Of a stretch of 64,000 nt of DNA, positions 53,306-61,976 are shown piece after piece. The translations under genes were made by a program, and so were the position numbers. The DNA lies in NCBI GenBank assembly GCA_963772815.1, contig CAVYYV010000003.1, positions 322,261 to 386,260 of the forward strand, given 5' to 3'. The notes under the pieces were generated by a model. That model saw only the letters and a program-made list of their open reading frames with translations. It searched no databases and was not told the DNA's origin. Numbering within the stretch: the first letter of the stretch is position 1; each line of letters begins with the position of its first letter. The stretch comes from DATFFO01 sp963772815 (lineage in GTDB: Bacteria; Actinomycetota; Acidimicrobiia; Spongiisociales; ZC4RG35).

Positions 53306-54780
53306 AAACTCTCCTGATCGTCTTGGTCGTCGGTGGCAACCGGCCGGGCCCCTTCGGGCTCGACTCCCGCGACCTCACCTTCCACCGGCTCTGCTTCCAC
53401 GATCTCGCCTTCCACGATCTCGCCTTCCACGACCTCGCCTTCCACGACCTCGCCCACCTCCGATTCGGCCAGCACCGAGTCGAGGTCGATCTCGTTACCT
53501 TCCGGATCGACGGCCGTGGCGTGGTCAAGGATCACTTCGAGGGCCTTGTCGCGGAGCATATCATCGCGGAGCGACAACTCTTGAGGGGTTCCCCGGACGG
53601 CCTTCAAGAAGGCATCGGGGCTCTCGGTCCGTCGAGCGATGTCTCCCAGCATTGCCTCCACTTCGTCTTCCTCGAGTTCGAGCCTGGCATCTTCGGTCAC
53701 TGCCTCGAGCAAGATCCTGGTTCGCAGACTCCTCTCAGCCTGAGCGGAGAGGTCGGCCAGGAACTGCTCCTGGGAGATCCCCGTGGCTTCGAAGTAGTCA
53801 TCTACCGATACATCCCGGTCTTCCAGCCGGTGCAGGAAGCTGTGCAGCAACTCGTCTCGCTCTGCCCGCACCAAAGCCTGCGGAAGCTCGACTTCTACCT
53901 GGTCGAGGAGCGTCTCCAAAGCCCTGTCCCGGAACGCCCGCGCCACCTGCGACGTCTTCATGTCTTCTAGCCTCCGGCGCAACTGGGAGCGCAGTTCGGT
54001 CACGGTCTCGAACTCGGTGTTTTCGTCCACCCAGTCGTCATCGAGGTCGGGCAGTATCAATTCCTTCACTTCATTCACGGTGAGTTTGAAACGAGCTTCA
54101 TGACCACCGCGGTCGAAGCCTTCGGGCAACGGGGCGTCCAGGTCGATCACGTCCCCGGCCGAGCCCCCGACCAGAGCCTCGTCGACGCCTTCCACCAGGC
54201 CGCCTGATCCCACCCGGTAGAGGAGCTCGGTAGCAGCCGCCTCCGGCACTTCCTCCCCATCAACAGTGGCTTCGATGTCGACAGAGACGAAGTCACCGTC
54301 GCCGGCGGGGCGTTCCACTTCTTCGACCTGTCCGAACTGCTCTCGCATGCGATCGAGCTGCTCGTCCAGCTCCTCATCAGTCACTTCGGGTGAATCGACC
54401 TCGATCTTGCGATCCCGGTAGCTGGGAACGGACTCGAGCTTGGGCCACAGCGTGACCTTGACCTCCACCGACACACCCCCATCGATGTCCTTGATGTTCT
54501 CCAGTTCGGGATTGACCACCGGCGTCAGCTCCTCGGCAGAAAGTACCTCGGAGAGTTTGGGGGGGATGGCCTCGTCGATCGCCTCCGACCGGAGCCGGGC
54601 GGTTCCTACCGCGGCTTCGACCACCGGGCGGGGAGCCTTTCCAGGCCGGAAGCCCTTCAGCTTCAGATCCTTGCCGAGACGCCGGGCGGCAGCGGACTTG
54701 GCGGCGTCGATCTCGGCATCGGTCAACTCGAAGCCCACCACCCGTTCGAAGGGCCCGGCCTCGCGAACACTCACTGTCAT
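53302..54780 (-). CDS. tig: Trigger factor chaperone
   Basis: This 492-residue chaperone has the ribosome-binding domain (GKDLKLKGFRPGKAPRPVVE, the signature loop), a FKBP-type isomerase domain (residues about 160-240) and the helical substrate-cradle domain. A highly acidic tail of about 50 residues follows (GEVVEGEVVEGEIVEGEIVE), encoded by imperfect 15-base tandem repeats. It meets nascent chains at the exit tunnel. Confidence 0.95.
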   Translation of the reverse strand: MTVSVREAGPFERVVGFELTDAEIDAAKSAAARRLGKDLKLKGFRPGKAPRPVVEAAVGTARLRSEAIDEAIPPKLSEVLSAEELTPVVNPELENIKDIDGGVSVEVKVTLWPKLESVPSYRDRKIEVDSPEVTDEELDEQLDRMREQFGQVEEVERPAGDGDFVSVDIEATVDGEEVPEAAATELLYRVGSGGLVEGVDEALVGGSAGDVIDLDAPLPEGFDRGGHEARFKLTVNEVKELILPDLDDDWVDENTEFETVTELRSQLRRRLEDMKTSQVARAFRDRALETLLDQVEVELPQALVRAERDELLHSFLHRLEDRDVSVDDYFEATGISQEQFLADLSAQAERSLRTRILLEAVTEDARLELEEDEVEAMLGDIARRTESPDAFLKAVRGTPQELSLRDDMLRDKALEVILDHATAVDPEGNEIDLDSVLAESEVGEVVEGEVVEGEIVEGEIVEAEPVEGEVAGVEPEGARPVATDDQDDQESL

Positions 54781-54840
54781 GACTCTCCTGGTCTCTTTGG
54801 CGGATCAAAGGCCGCCGCCCCCAGCGGAGCGGCGGCCGAA

Positions 54841-54919
54841 TGGGGTGACCGAGGGGACTTGAACCCCCGACCTCCAGGGCCACAACCTGGCGCTCTAACC
54901 AGACTGAGCTACGGCCACC
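54841..54919 (-). tRNA. tRNA-His (anticodon GTG)
   Basis: On the minus strand GTGGCCG pairs with CGGTCAC, with the extra 5' G of tRNA-His opposite C73. The D arm is TAGCTCAGTCTGG, the anticodon stem CCAGG/CCTGG encloses TTGTGGC, giving GTG, and the T arm has GGTTCAAGTCC. The 3' CCA is encoded. Confidence 0.96.
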
Positions 54920-55276
54920 ATGGAAAGCTAAGTGTAAGAGACCCCGACCTCCAGGGCCACACAGCACCCAAACAGCCGGCGCACCAACCAGACTGAGCTA
55001 CGGCCACCATGGAAAGCTAAGTGTAAGAGACCCCGACCTCCAGGGCCACACAGCACCCAAACAGCCGGCGCACCAACCAGACTGAGCTACGGCCACCATG
55101 GAAAGCTAAGTGTAAGAGACCCCGACCTCCAGGGCCACACAGCACCCAAACAGCCGGCGCACCAACCAGACCGAGCTACGGCCACCATGGAAAGCTAAGT
55201 GTAAGAGACCCCGACCTCCAGGGCCACACAGCACCCAAACAGCCGGCGCACCAACCAGACCGAGCTACGGCCACCA
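54920..55276. repeat. Four tandem 89-base repeats made from tRNA-His pieces
   Basis: Units start at 54921, 55010, 55099 and 55188, directly upstream of the tRNA-His gene. Each holds CCCCGACCTCCAGGGCCACA and ACCAGACTGAGCTACGGCCA, identical to tRNA-His, joined by a different 25-base insert in place of the anticodon-stem 3' part, and it lacks the T arm and acceptor 3' side. Copies three and four share one change (GACC for GACT). No unit can fold as a full tRNA. Confidence 0.92.
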
Positions 55277-55299
55277 CGGTGTCCCCTGTGCCCTCGGCC

Positions 55300-55803
55300 C
55301 TAGCCGACTGTAAAGGGGGCGCGCATCCCCATGCGATAGTGGCCCTTCAGGTTGCAGATCAACGCGTAGCTGCCCGCGTCCAAGTTGACGGTCAGCGTCT
55401 TGGTCTCTCCGGGCTGGACGCTTTCGATCTCGTCAATATGAGTCACACCTGGGCCGTCCTCGATCACCTTGTCCGCCGAGTCGTCGAAGGGGAGGTCCTC
55501 GATCGCCAGATCGGTCTTGAACACAACGAACTCGTGCTCCTTGTTGCCACTGTTGGTCACCTCGAAGGTGACCTCGCCGGCCGCGACGGTGTCCGGATTT
55601 GGTGTCAGCAGCATCGTATTGGCATCAACGTCGGCGAGAGTGACGGTGACGGTCTGGGAGCCGCCAGAGGCGACCGTTGTGACTGGTTGTTGTGCTGTTG
55701 TGGCTGGTTCGTCTGCCTCGGTCGTGGTCGTTGATGAGCCGCTCGAACAGGCGACGGCAATCAGTGCGAGCGTTGCAGCGAGTGCTATGAGCTTCTTAGT
55801 CAT
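55300..55803 (-). CDS. Cupredoxin-domain lipoprotein
   Basis: This 167-residue protein has a lipoprotein signal (LIALAATLALIAVACSSGSS), a Thr-rich linker and a cupredoxin domain. The copper ligands can be assigned: His in NKEHEFVVF, and Cys, His and Met in ALICNLKGHYRMGM. This is a type 1 blue copper site, suited to electron transfer on the outer face of the membrane. It lies beside the cytochrome bc operon on the same strand, so it could carry electrons from cytochrome c. The ATG at 55803 (MTKKLIALAA) follows a GGAGAAAC motif. Confidence 0.85.
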   Translation of the reverse strand: MTKKLIALAATLALIAVACSSGSSTTTTEADEPATTAQQPVTTVASGGSQTVTVTLADVDANTMLLTPNPDTVAAGEVTFEVTNSGNKEHEFVVFKTDLAIEDLPFDDSADKVIEDGPGVTHIDEIESVQPGETKTLTVNLDAGSYALICNLKGHYRMGMRAPFTVG

Positions 55804-55891
55804 TGTTTCTCCTATAGCCAGTGGCCGCGCCAACCATAATCAGCACGGTCGATACCTTCCCATGCCTACGGGTCCCGATTGAGTGACGAAA

Positions 55892-55905
55892 GGGCCAATT
55901 GGCCC
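55892..55905. promoter_or_regulatory. DosR/OsdR-like palindrome (site C)
   Basis: GGGCCAATTGGCCC is a perfect 14-base palindrome, 89 bases upstream of the cupredoxin start codon, in a 281-base gap with no gene. It has the same arms as site A. Confidence 0.4.
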
Positions 55906-56084
55906 AGTGAGGGGGCCAAACGGCCTTCTGCCGACCTCGCCACAATCGGTCGGCTTGACGACTGGGGAATGGGGTTCGCAGGAGCTGTGACGGTGACCAG
56001 CCATCTGGCGGACGCTGGGTCGCCACCCCCCCCTCACGGCGAGCTTGCCACCCAAGAAAGCCACCAGCTTCAGCCGCTGTCGTT

Positions 56085-56552
56085 TCAGCCCCCCGAGGTG
56101 CCCTGACCCTCCGGATTCCTCCAGTTGGGCCTGTCCGGTGCGTTGGGGCGGAGCGATATCAAGAAGGTGCCTATAGCGTTGATCTGTTCAGATGTGAGAG
56201 GGCCGTCGTAGTCGAGACTCCACGCCACCATCTCCGACCCGGGGATCCCGTGCGAGATGATCGACTCCACCTGGTCTTGGGTGACGCCGTCGAGAAACTG
56301 TTTGGAATTGAGCGCCGGCGCGTCCACACCTTCTCCGTGCTTTCCGTGACAGGACGAACAGTTGTCCGCGAAGAGACCCTGACCGTCGGCGGCGAGTGCG
56401 GCCAGTTGTTGCTGGCGCGCCTGAGCTCGAGCACCTGGCTCGTACACCCGATAAAGAGGGAAGACCAGGACGAACATCGCCATGAGGGCCACTCCCGACC
56501 ACATCCATCGACGCGTCGAAGCTTCGAGCTCGGGGTCTGCGTGCTCCGCCAT
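56085..56552 (-). CDS. Membrane-anchored cytochrome c
   Basis: This 155-residue protein has an N-terminal transmembrane helix (WMWSGVALMAMFVLVFPLYR) and one haem c site, CSSCHGKHGEG, with a likely Met axial ligand in PGSEMVAWS. It is the last gene of the bc operon and overlaps the Rieske gene by one base. It probably takes the place of cytochrome c1/cc as electron exit. Confidence 0.92.
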   Translation of the reverse strand: MAEHADPELEASTRRWMWSGVALMAMFVLVFPLYRVYEPGARAQARQQQLAALAADGQGLFADNCSSCHGKHGEGVDAPALNSKQFLDGVTQDQVESIISHGIPGSEMVAWSLDYDGPLTSEQINAIGTFLISLRPNAPDRPNWRNPEGQGTSGG

Positions 56553-57052
56553 CAGCCGTCCCCGACACAGCGTGGGCCGGTGGGAGGCTCATCGATCGAC
56601 TCAGCACCGTGCGGGGGACCCGTGACGACGGTGCTGGTATCGACCACCAGCACACCGTCTTGGACCGACACGGCAAAACGATCCATTCCACGCGGCGCCG
56701 GGCCTTCCCGGTACTCCCCTATCCGATTGAAAACCGAACCGTGGCAGGGACATTCGAACTCACTCGATGAGTCACACCACGGCACTCGGCAACCGAGATG
56801 AGGGCACTTCCACGACAGGGCCACGACCTCATCTCCGCTACGTGTGAGATACCCGTGCGCCGACTTGATCTCGAGGACCGTCTTCTCCGGAATCGCGCTC
56901 GGCGGCACCGTCCGAATCGGTCCCGCTCCCGCAGCCGATGGCGGAGGGCGCAGTACGTCCCAGCTCGTCCAGCCCCCGGCCACCGCCATGAGCGAAGCTC
57001 CCACTTTCCAGAAACGGGAGAGAAGGGTCCGGCGAGTCACTTCTTCGCTCAT
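56552..57052 (-). CDS. Rieske iron-sulfur protein
   Basis: This 166-residue protein has an N-terminal twin-Arg-like stretch (TRRTLLSRFWKVGASLMAVA) with a single membrane anchor and a Rieske domain with CPHLGCRVPW and CPCHGSVFN, the two Cys-x-His pairs of the [2Fe-2S] cluster. The start at 57052 overlaps the cytochrome b stop by four bases. It is short compared with actinobacterial QcrA, which has three helices. Confidence 0.93.
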   Translation of the reverse strand: MSEEVTRRTLLSRFWKVGASLMAVAGGWTSWDVLRPPPSAAGAGPIRTVPPSAIPEKTVLEIKSAHGYLTRSGDEVVALSWKCPHLGCRVPWCDSSSEFECPCHGSVFNRIGEYREGPAPRGMDRFAVSVQDGVLVVDTSTVVTGPPHGAESIDEPPTGPRCVGDG

Positions 57053-58311
57053 AGTTCTCCATACCAGACGTGCCACGGCCAGACCCAGCTCCAGTCGGGT
57101 CCTCTGAATGCGAATCCGATGAGAGTGAGCACGATCCACGCCACCAGGAAGATGGTGAAGGTGGCGATGGCCACCCTGCGGTAGCGGGGTCGGCGAGCCG
57201 GATTGCGATCAATGTAGGGAAGTGCCATGGAGCCAACGATGATGGCCAGCGGCACGAGCACCCCCGCCGCCGTGGGGTGAAAGTGGCTAAGGAGCTCCTG
57301 GAGGCCGGCGAAGTACCACGGCGCCTTTTCCGGGTTCGGCGTCAGGTTCGGATTGGCGATCGCCCGCAGTGGGGCGTCGAACGCCAGGCCCAACAGCAGC
57401 ACCAGGAACAGCACGCCCAACGCGGCCACAGCATGCCGGACGAGCAGGTGGGGCCAGACCATCACTGGCTTTTGCTCATCTGGGACCTTACGTTCACCGG
57501 CGGCGGGCTCGCCCGGCACGACGCCCAACAGCCGCTTGGCGCCGATCACCACCGGTTCGCCATTGGAGGGTGACTGCCCCACGGCTTCCTCAGTGGACTC
57601 TATTGCAGCCACATCTAGCATGGAGTCCTTGCGCCAACGCCACAGGTGGACGGCGAGCAACACGAGGACCGTGGCCGGCAAGAGCGCCACATGCAGGACG
57701 TAGAAGCGGAGCAGGGTCGACGCTCCCACCTGGGATCCGCCCAGAAGCATGTTCGACACCGATTTGCCGATCACCGGTACGTATCCCGCCATCGAGGTGC
57801 CCACCGTCACTGCCCAGTAGGCCAGCTGATCCCAGGGCAACAGGTACCCGGTGAAAGAGAGCAGCAACGTCAGGACCAGCAGGACGACGCCGATCACCCA
57901 GTTGAACTCGCGGGGCGGCTTGTATGCTCCGCGGTAGAAGGTTCTCCCCATGTGAGCCGCCACGGCGAGAACCATCAGGTGGGCCGACCATCTGTGGACG
58001 TTCCTGATGTACTGACCGAACGCCACCTGGGTTTGGAGAGTCTGAATGTTGCCGTATGCCGAGGCAGGCGACGGCACATAGAAGAACATGAGGTAGATGC
58101 CGGACACCACCAGTGAAGCGAACAGGGTCACCGAGGCGACGCCCAAGAACCAGGAGTAGCGGAAACCCACCTCCTCGCGGCGCATCTTCACGGGGTAGAT
58201 ATGCAGGAAGAAGTTCGACCAATGCCCGGCAGCCCGGTCTCGCGTGGTCACGCGATCGGGGTTTCGAATGATCGACCTGCCGACCGCGGAGTCTCTGAAC
58301 CGGTAGCTCAT
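57049..58311 (-). CDS. Cytochrome b of a bc-type complex
   Basis: This 420-residue protein has the haem-binding helices with HRWSAHLMVLAVAAHMGRTF and FYVLHVALLPATVLVLLAVHL (the His pairs), the QPo segment, and a subunit IV-like C-terminal part in the same chain (PEKAPWYFAGLQELLSHFHP). The ATG at 58311 overlaps the upstream gene by four bases (ATGA); the longer frame is not conserved. Together with the Rieske protein it oxidises menaquinol. It lacks the long C-terminal extension of mycobacterial QcrB. Confidence 0.92.
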   Translation of the reverse strand: MSYRFRDSAVGRSIIRNPDRVTTRDRAAGHWSNFFLHIYPVKMRREEVGFRYSWFLGVASVTLFASLVVSGIYLMFFYVPSPASAYGNIQTLQTQVAFGQYIRNVHRWSAHLMVLAVAAHMGRTFYRGAYKPPREFNWVIGVVLLVLTLLLSFTGYLLPWDQLAYWAVTVGTSMAGYVPVIGKSVSNMLLGGSQVGASTLLRFYVLHVALLPATVLVLLAVHLWRWRKDSMLDVAAIESTEEAVGQSPSNGEPVVIGAKRLLGVVPGEPAAGERKVPDEQKPVMVWPHLLVRHAVAALGVLFLVLLLGLAFDAPLRAIANPNLTPNPEKAPWYFAGLQELLSHFHPTAAGVLVPLAIIVGSMALPYIDRNPARRPRYRRVAIATFTIFLVAWIVLTLIGFAFRGPDWSWVWPWHVWYGEL

Positions 58312-60089
58312 GCCGGCACACCGACTCCTGACCACATACCCATCGACAAGGCGTCCGTGGGACACCGCTCGACACACAATGCACACCGTATGCACGATGT
58401 CTCGTCGAGCAGCAGGGCGGTTCCCGGCCCGCCTGAAGGCACCACCTCCGCCGCGGGGACGATGGACAAGACATCCACGGGACACACGTCTACGCACAAC
58501 CCACACAGGACGCATCGATCCACGTCCAGGAGAATGTTGGCGAAGCACCGAAGACACCTCGCCGCCTCACATCGTGCCTGTTCCTCACTGAACCCGGTCT
58601 CTACCTCGCGCAGTCCAATCCGCCTACCCGTCGGCAATGTGGGCACCGAAAGGCGATCCTGACGGTCGTAGCGATCGAAAGTTCGATGAAACTGGTCCAG
58701 CACCACCATCTGACCCTGAGGTCGGCTCTCTTCAGCTTGACCCGACAGGGCCTGATGGATGGAGGCTGCCGCCCGACGACCGTCGGCGATGGCATCAATC
58801 AGGTTGCGCGGTCCGGCGGCGGCATCGCCGCCCGCCCATACCCCGGCCACCGAGGTGGCCAGATGGTCATCGGTGGCAATGGTGTGGCGCGGCGAGATCT
58901 CGGGACCATTGGCGCCGAGAGCCTCGAGATCGATCTGTTGCCCGATGGCGAGGATGACGGTGTCGCATTCGACGATGCGGCGATCGTCGGGGTCGAATTC
59001 GGGGGAGAACCTCCCCTCGTCGTCGAACACCGACGTGACACCGATCGTCTCCAGCCCGACGGCTCGGCCATCCTCGGTGGTTATTCGAGACGGCCCCCTG
59101 CGATGAAGGAAATCTATGCCCTCCATCGAGGCTTCCTCCACCTCGAACACATCCGCCGGCATCTCCGCACGGGACTCTAAGGAGACCACCGTCACCTCTT
59201 GAGCCCCAGCGCGCACTGCGGTGCGCGCTGCGTCGACCGCCTGCGTCATCACACCCCGCACCTCCTCCTCATACCCTTCGGAACGACCCTGCCCGTCGAC
59301 GTAGGCCGGGATTCTCAACGCGGTCCTGGCGGCGTCCATGGCTACGTTCCCACCGCCGATCACCACCACTCGGCGTCCAACGTCGACGTGAAATCCCTGA
59401 TTGATGTTGATCAGGAACTCGAGCGCCCGTAGAACACCGTCCGCCTGGTGACCGTCGATGTCGAGGTCCCGACCCCGAGTAGCACCCAGCGCCAGGAACA
59501 CGGCGTCATGACGGGACCGCAAGTCGTCCAACCGGACATCGACTCCCAGCCTGGTTCCGAGCTGAATCTCCACGCCCATATCTACGATCTGGGCGATCTC
59601 CGCATTCAACAACCGCCTATCCAGCCGGTACTCCGGAATCCCCAGGACCATCATCCCACCCAGAACCTCGGCTGCCTCGTAGACCGTCACCCGGTAACCG
59701 AGCCGCCGAAGGTCGTGGGCGGCACTGAGCCCCGCAGGCCCTCCCCCAACTATTCCGACGCTGGCGGAGAGTTCCACCTCGGGAGTACTGACGTGCTCAC
59801 TCCACTCCGAAGCCGGCCCTGCTTCGACTCCGTATTGCTCAGTCACGAATCGTTTCAACGCCCGGATGGCGATCGGTTCATCTATCTCCCCCCGTCTGCA
59901 AGCGTCCTCGCAAGGGGCCGCACAGACTCGGCCGCAGACTGAGGCAAAAGGATTTGGGAGCCGCGCGGTCAGATAGGCGTGTTCGTCCAAGCCGTCTGCG
60001 ATGGCCGCTACGTAGGCTCCGGCATTGGTGTGGACCGGACAGGCCGCCAGGCAAGGGATATTCGAGTCGTAGAACTGAAGAGGCTCCAT
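58308..60089 (-). CDS. GltD-like FAD/NAD(P) oxidoreductase with ferredoxin domains
   Basis: This 593-residue protein has an N-terminal Fe-S helical domain (CLAACPVHTNAGAYVAAI, then CGRVCAAPCEDACRRG), an FAD domain (SVGIVGGGPAGLSAAHDL), an NAD(P) domain (VVVIGGGNVAMDAARTAL) and a C-terminal ferredoxin part with CVLCGLCVDVCP and CIRCALCVERCP. The plan is that of glutamate synthase small subunit relatives, but no gltB is present. It is the second gene of the bc operon, so it likely exchanges electrons between NAD(P)H, ferredoxin and the quinone pool. The ATG at 60089 overlaps the upstream stop. Confidence 0.9.
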   Translation of the reverse strand: MEPLQFYDSNIPCLAACPVHTNAGAYVAAIADGLDEHAYLTARLPNPFASVCGRVCAAPCEDACRRGEIDEPIAIRALKRFVTEQYGVEAGPASEWSEHVSTPEVELSASVGIVGGGPAGLSAAHDLRRLGYRVTVYEAAEVLGGMMVLGIPEYRLDRRLLNAEIAQIVDMGVEIQLGTRLGVDVRLDDLRSRHDAVFLALGATRGRDLDIDGHQADGVLRALEFLININQGFHVDVGRRVVVIGGGNVAMDAARTALRIPAYVDGQGRSEGYEEEVRGVMTQAVDAARTAVRAGAQEVTVVSLESRAEMPADVFEVEEASMEGIDFLHRRGPSRITTEDGRAVGLETIGVTSVFDDEGRFSPEFDPDDRRIVECDTVILAIGQQIDLEALGANGPEISPRHTIATDDHLATSVAGVWAGGDAAAGPRNLIDAIADGRRAAASIHQALSGQAEESRPQGQMVVLDQFHRTFDRYDRQDRLSVPTLPTGRRIGLREVETGFSEEQARCEAARCLRCFANILLDVDRCVLCGLCVDVCPVDVLSIVPAAEVVPSGGPGTALLLDETSCIRCALCVERCPTDALSMGMWSGVGVPA

Positions 60090-60307
60090 CAGATCCAGCC
60101 CTTCGCCTGCGACCAACGCAGAGCCCACAAGCCCCCGAGCAGGAAAAGGAGCCACAGGCCGGTGCCGATGATGTCATGGACTGCCGCCGGGACACCGGTC
60201 ACGGTGTTGAAGACCCAGGAGGGCAGCCAGACGGTGGCCAGAACGAAGTAGACAAAGATGGCAACAGCCTTGGCCATCACAGCCACTAGCCGACCACCAT
60301 GAGTCAT
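60089..60307 (-). CDS. Small membrane protein heading the bc operon
   Basis: This 72-residue protein has two hydrophobic helices (MAKAVAIFVYFVLATVWLPS and HDIIGTGLWLLFLLGGLWAL) and ends RWSQAKGWI. Its stop overlaps the flavoprotein start, so it belongs to the operon and may anchor that protein to the membrane. The ATG at 60307 is a best guess; 60277 (MAKAV) is also possible. Family not recognised. Confidence 0.65.
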   Translation of the reverse strand: MTHGGRLVAVMAKAVAIFVYFVLATVWLPSWVFNTVTGVPAAVHDIIGTGLWLLFLLGGLWALRWSQAKGWI

Positions 60308-60534
60308 GAAATCGATATTAAGCATCGAGGTCCACCCCGACGAAACGAGCAAGCGAACCTCGTGGCGGAGGATGGGTACGTTCTTCTTTCCGCCGAGAAC
60401 TTGAGCACGCCCCAACCCACCTGGCTACGGCGTTATCAGCCACTGCCCCGGTCGACACCTCCAACAAACTTCTGATACCGATCTCCAACAGGTAGCGCCC
60501 GCTGTCAGATTCCGCCTCTATGGCGAGGCCTACG

Positions 60535-60608
60535 CACCCCCGGAGGGACTCGAACCCCCAACCGGCGGATTAGAAGTCCACTGCTCTATCCAATTGAGCT
60601 ACGGGGGC
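60535..60608 (-). tRNA. tRNA-Arg (anticodon TCT)
   Basis: On the minus strand GCCCCCG pairs with CGGGGGT (one G-T pair at the end). The anticodon stem GTGGA/TCCGC encloses CTTCTAA, giving TCT, and the T arm carries GGTTCGAGTCC. The discriminator base is G and CCA is not encoded. Confidence 0.94.
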
Positions 60609-60616
60609 AGGGTGCG

Positions 60617-60687
<71 letters not shown>

Positions 60688-60812
60688 ATTTTCGCCTTAT
60701 TTTCCCTGGTCAGAGCGTTGTGATCATAGTCTCACTAGGACTCAGAGAGTCTCAAATATCTCTGGCATAACTCTGGCAAGGGATAGATAACCAGCTAGGC
60801 TGTCAAACAGGC

Positions 60813-61976
60813 ATGCGTCCAGGACCCAAGCCCCGCAACGTGGAGTACATCATAGGGCCAATCAGGGTCGTCGCCGCAGGCGATCGGCGCTTCCGGGTGC
60901 TGTGGTCAGAGGGAGGCAAACAGCGAGAGCGCACCGCCACCGCACTGCAACGCGCCAAGGAGGTTCGCCCGGGCCGAAGAAGCCCGACTAGCGGCTGTCC
61001 CCGGCGGGCTGTCGACCCCCGACACCCTGGTGGCTGCCCTCGTCTCTGTCGCCACCGACCCCGCCAAACATCAGTGGACCCTCGCGCGGGACTGAGGAGG
61101 TGGAACGCCTCGCCCGGATCCATCTCATCCCGGCCTTGGGAACTGTCACAGCCAAGAACTTCACCAAGGCCGACGCCATCTCGATTCTCGAGTCGATGGC
61201 GGCCAGGGGATACAGTTCGTCGATCATCGAGCATTCCCGCCGCATCCTGGCCATGGCCATGAACGAAGGCGTCGAACGGGGCCTATGGGCGCCCCGGCGC
61301 CACCCTTTGAGCGGGGTCAAGGTTCCCGAGAGCCGGCAACGTGTCGGGCCGACCAGACCTGGGTCTGGTCCCCACCGACAAGCAGGTGAATGCACTTATC
61401 GAGCACATGACTTCCGACCAGCCCCTGTACGGAGCCATGGCCCACGTCGCCGCGTACACAGGGGTCCGCTGGGGCGAACTACTCGCCTTGCGGCGCGCCT
61501 CGCCGTCGACATCGCCCGGCAACGTCTCACCGTCGACCTCAACTGTGTCGAGAACGGCCGCAACTTCTACTTCGCCTCACCCGGGAAGACCAACAATCCC
61601 CGACCGACTCGCACCGTTGTCCTCAATCTGTCCACGGTCTCCCTGCTGAGGGCTTGGATGCGTGACTACAGCCCACGTCCTACCGCTCCCAACGTCACCG
61701 GCCAGATGTATCCGACTTCCCGTTCCAGAACCTCTCCAACGGCAACCCCCTACGCCGCTCTGCGTGGACCAAGGTCTTCTGGCGCTCCGCCGACAAGGTC
61801 GAAGGATGGCCACCCAAGGCCACATGGCATTACCTCCGCCACTACTGCGCCACCTGGTGGCTCCGCCAAGGCATCGAAATTCGACGTGTCTCAAAATGCT
61901 GGGCCACTCGAAGATCTCAACCACAACTGGTACGTCAACACCGACGAGGAGTCTCTTACCCTGGGTGGCCTTGTCT
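60813..61976 (+). pseudogene. Tyrosine-type site-specific integrase, frameshifted
   Basis: Pieces of one integrase lie in order but in changing frames: the N-terminal arm (RPGPKPRNVEYIIGPIRVVA), the SAM-like core-binding domain (LIPALGTVTAKNFTKADAIS, 61100 on), the catalytic domain start (YTGVRWGELLALRRA) with the first Arg, WHYLRHYCATWWLRQG with the H-x-x-R box, SKMLGHSKIS, and WYVNTDEES with the probable nucleophile Tyr. At least four indels are needed. It sits 126 bases from tRNA-Gly. It is a decayed integrase or an intact one with sequence errors. Confidence 0.8.

Noticed and set aside
54920..55276. CRISPR-like array of regular repeats
   Set aside because: Units are 89 bases without variable spacers and are built from tRNA-His sequence, so this is a tandem repeat, not CRISPR.
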